Shown here: positions 62,906 to 64,000 of the stretch, piece after piece
Layout of the letters: each line of letters starts with the position of its first letter
How positions within the stretch are numbered: position 1 is the stretch's first letter
Translations under genes and position numbers: made by a program
Notes under the pieces: model-generated
What the model saw: only the letters and a program-made list of their open reading frames with translations
Database searches by the model: none
Told to the model about the DNA's origin: nothing
Source: Flavobacterium flevense
Lineage (GTDB): Bacteria > Bacteroidota > Bacteroidia > Flavobacteriales > Flavobacteriaceae
Assembly: GCF_900142775.1 (NCBI RefSeq)
Contig: NZ_FRCC01000003.1
Span: forward strand, 62,001 to 126,000
Length of the DNA: 64,000 bases
Direction: 5' to 3'

Positions 62906-64000
62906 ATGATAATAACAAATATTTTAAAGTCTGGCTGCAAACTAATTTTCATTGGATTAACATTGTTGTTTTCTTCAAATGAAATTGTAGCACAGTATAA
63001 AAACATCAAAAACGATGTTTTTTGGGATACTAAAGAAGGACTTCCTATTTATAGTCAGGGCGGCGGAGTATTCAGGTTTAAGGATCCTAAAACCGGAATT
63101 GATAAATACTACTGGTACGGTGTACATTATGAAGAAGCAGAGAAATATCGGAATGAGCCTGTAAAGAAATACGATCATTGTACTTTTAAATCGATAAGCT
63201 GTTATAGTTCGACTGATTTGGTAAATTGGACTTTTGAAGCTGATGTTTTTACAGATGAGAAAGCATTTCCTGAAGGGAGGAAAACATGGGTGGGACGTTT
63301 AGGAGTCGCTTTTGTAAAAGAAATGAATAAATACAGCCTTTTTGTCCAGCATGGTAATCAGGTACTTATTCTGCTTGCCGATTCACCTGTTTCAGAATTT
63401 TCATGGCATCAAAAAATAAATATGGAACCCATAATTGGTACATCCAATACAGGAGATCAAACCGTTTTTACCGATGATGACGGAAAATCCTATTTGGTTT
63501 ATTCTTATGGTAAGGGACGTAACAAAATTTATGTTTCTGAAATAGGTATAAAAGAAGGTAAAGTAAATATTTTAGATTGTACACAAATTTTTAAGGGAGC
63601 CAGCAGGGAAGGGAATTGTATGTTTAAATACAAAAACAAATACTATATGGCGGCTTCAAATATCTATGGATGGGATTCTTCTTTTGCCTATTATTTAGTT
63701 TCAGATAATATCAGAGGACCTTATTTACCTGCAAATGAAATGGAAATTATGGATGGTTCTGCGGAGGATTATGCCCATGTAACCCAAACAGGATTTTTCT
63801 ATACGATAAAACGTAATGGTAAAGAAACGGTTATTTATTGTGGTGATCGCTGGGCTGATTTTGCCGGTAATGGTTTAGGGTACAATCAATGGGTGCCGCT
63901 TTCTTTTGACGGACATAAGCCTTATTTTAATTCGTTAAGTTCATGGAATTTGGATGAAAAAACAGGGGATTGGACTGTTGGTGCCGATAATAATTATGTA
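62906..64000 (+). CDS. Secreted GH43-like glycoside hydrolase (3' end outside window)
   Basis: 365 codons are visible from the ATG at 62906 to the right edge. A signal peptide (LIFIGLTLLFSSNEIVAQ) precedes a five-bladed-propeller pattern: IYSQGGGVFRFKDP and YYWYGVHYEEA at the start, SISCYSSTDLVNWTFE, TSNTGDQTVFTDDDGKSYLVYS, REGNCMFKYKNKYYMAAS and GYNQWVPLSFDG. This resembles family 43 enzymes (exo-galactanase/arabinosidase type). The acid residues normally used (Asp near the start and Glu in REGN) are plausible. The substrate is not predictable, and the C-terminal part is not visible. Confidence 0.8.
   Translation, partial: MIITNILKSGCKLIFIGLTLLFSSNEIVAQYKNIKNDVFWDTKEGLPIYSQGGGVFRFKDPKTGIDKYYWYGVHYEEAEKYRNEPVKKYDHCTFKSISCYSSTDLVNWTFEADVFTDEKAFPEGRKTWVGRLGVAFVKEMNKYSLFVQHGNQVLILLADSPVSEFSWHQKINMEPIIGTSNTGDQTVFTDDDGKSYLVYSYGKGRNKIYVSEIGIKEGKVNILDCTQIFKGASREGNCMFKYKNKYYMAASNIYGWDSSFAYYLVSDNIRGPYLPANEMEIMDGSAEDYAHVTQTGFFYTIKRNGKETVIYCGDRWADFAGNGLGYNQWVPLSFDGHKPYFNSLSSWNLDEKTGDWTVGADNNYV

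Noticed and set aside
1..64000. tRNA and rRNA genes, transposase or integrase genes, replication origin
   Set aside because: None was found by reading both strands; short RNAs without a strong hairpin could have been missed.

Overview
The window is chromosomal DNA from a low-GC member of the Bacteroidetes, most likely the genus Flavobacterium. This rests on SusC/SusD proteins, a type IX secretion sorting domain, flavobacterial -7 boxes (TAnnTTTG) before several genes, Shine-Dalgarno-poor starts, and hairpin repeat families of the flavobacterial type. No rRNA, tRNA, CRISPR array or transposase was seen.

Layout. 1-2.85 kb (minus strand) is defence-like: a ThsB-type TIR protein running off the left edge, an attC-like palindrome, and a DUF262/DUF1524 (GmrSD-like) gene broken by one in-frame TAA. 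3.2-7.5 kb (minus) holds a cytoplasmic histidine kinase with ten 21-residue repeats and clpB, each followed by an almost identical terminator. 7.65-8.04 kb (plus) is a YtxJ-type bacilliredoxin. 8.3-19.8 kb (minus) is the arginine/proline block, transcribed in the order GNAT acyltransferase, argG, argC, argD, proA, proB, argF', argB, argE, argH. It covers glutamate to arginine plus the first two proline steps; proC is absent. Most of its gaps contain repeat elements. A lipoprotein gene lies upstream.

21.5-36.3 kb is an amino-sugar (GlcNAc/chitooligosaccharide) locus: a NagP-like transporter and a LytS/LytTR two-component pair on the minus strand, then SusC, SusD, a NagB-PIG-L fusion and two tandem GH20 hexosaminidases on the plus strand. 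A shared 11-base motif upstream of the transporter and susC suggests co-regulation, perhaps by the LytTR regulator. 36.5-39.7 kb encodes the fused cytochrome c maturation protein CcsBA.

39.75-49.5 kb is the most unusual part: a membrane AraC-type regulator diverging from an apparent operon with a small type IX-sorted protein, an outer-membrane barrel, a 2173-residue fibre built of phage tail-fibre modules, coiled-coil repeats and YadA-like head repeats, and a secreted DUF1566-like protein. 49.9-55.1 kb is housekeeping: a Dus tRNA-dihydrouridine synthase, an ECF sigma/anti-sigma pair, a periplasmic glutathione peroxidase and menD. 55.4-62.8 kb carries three tandem paralogues (MG2-like domain plus an isolated TonB plug) with a mosaic of identical and divergent DNA. 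The right edge cuts a secreted GH43-like protein.

Several starts were moved to an internal ATG because the longest frame began at TTG or ran into repeat DNA or a promoter; this is stated in each entry.
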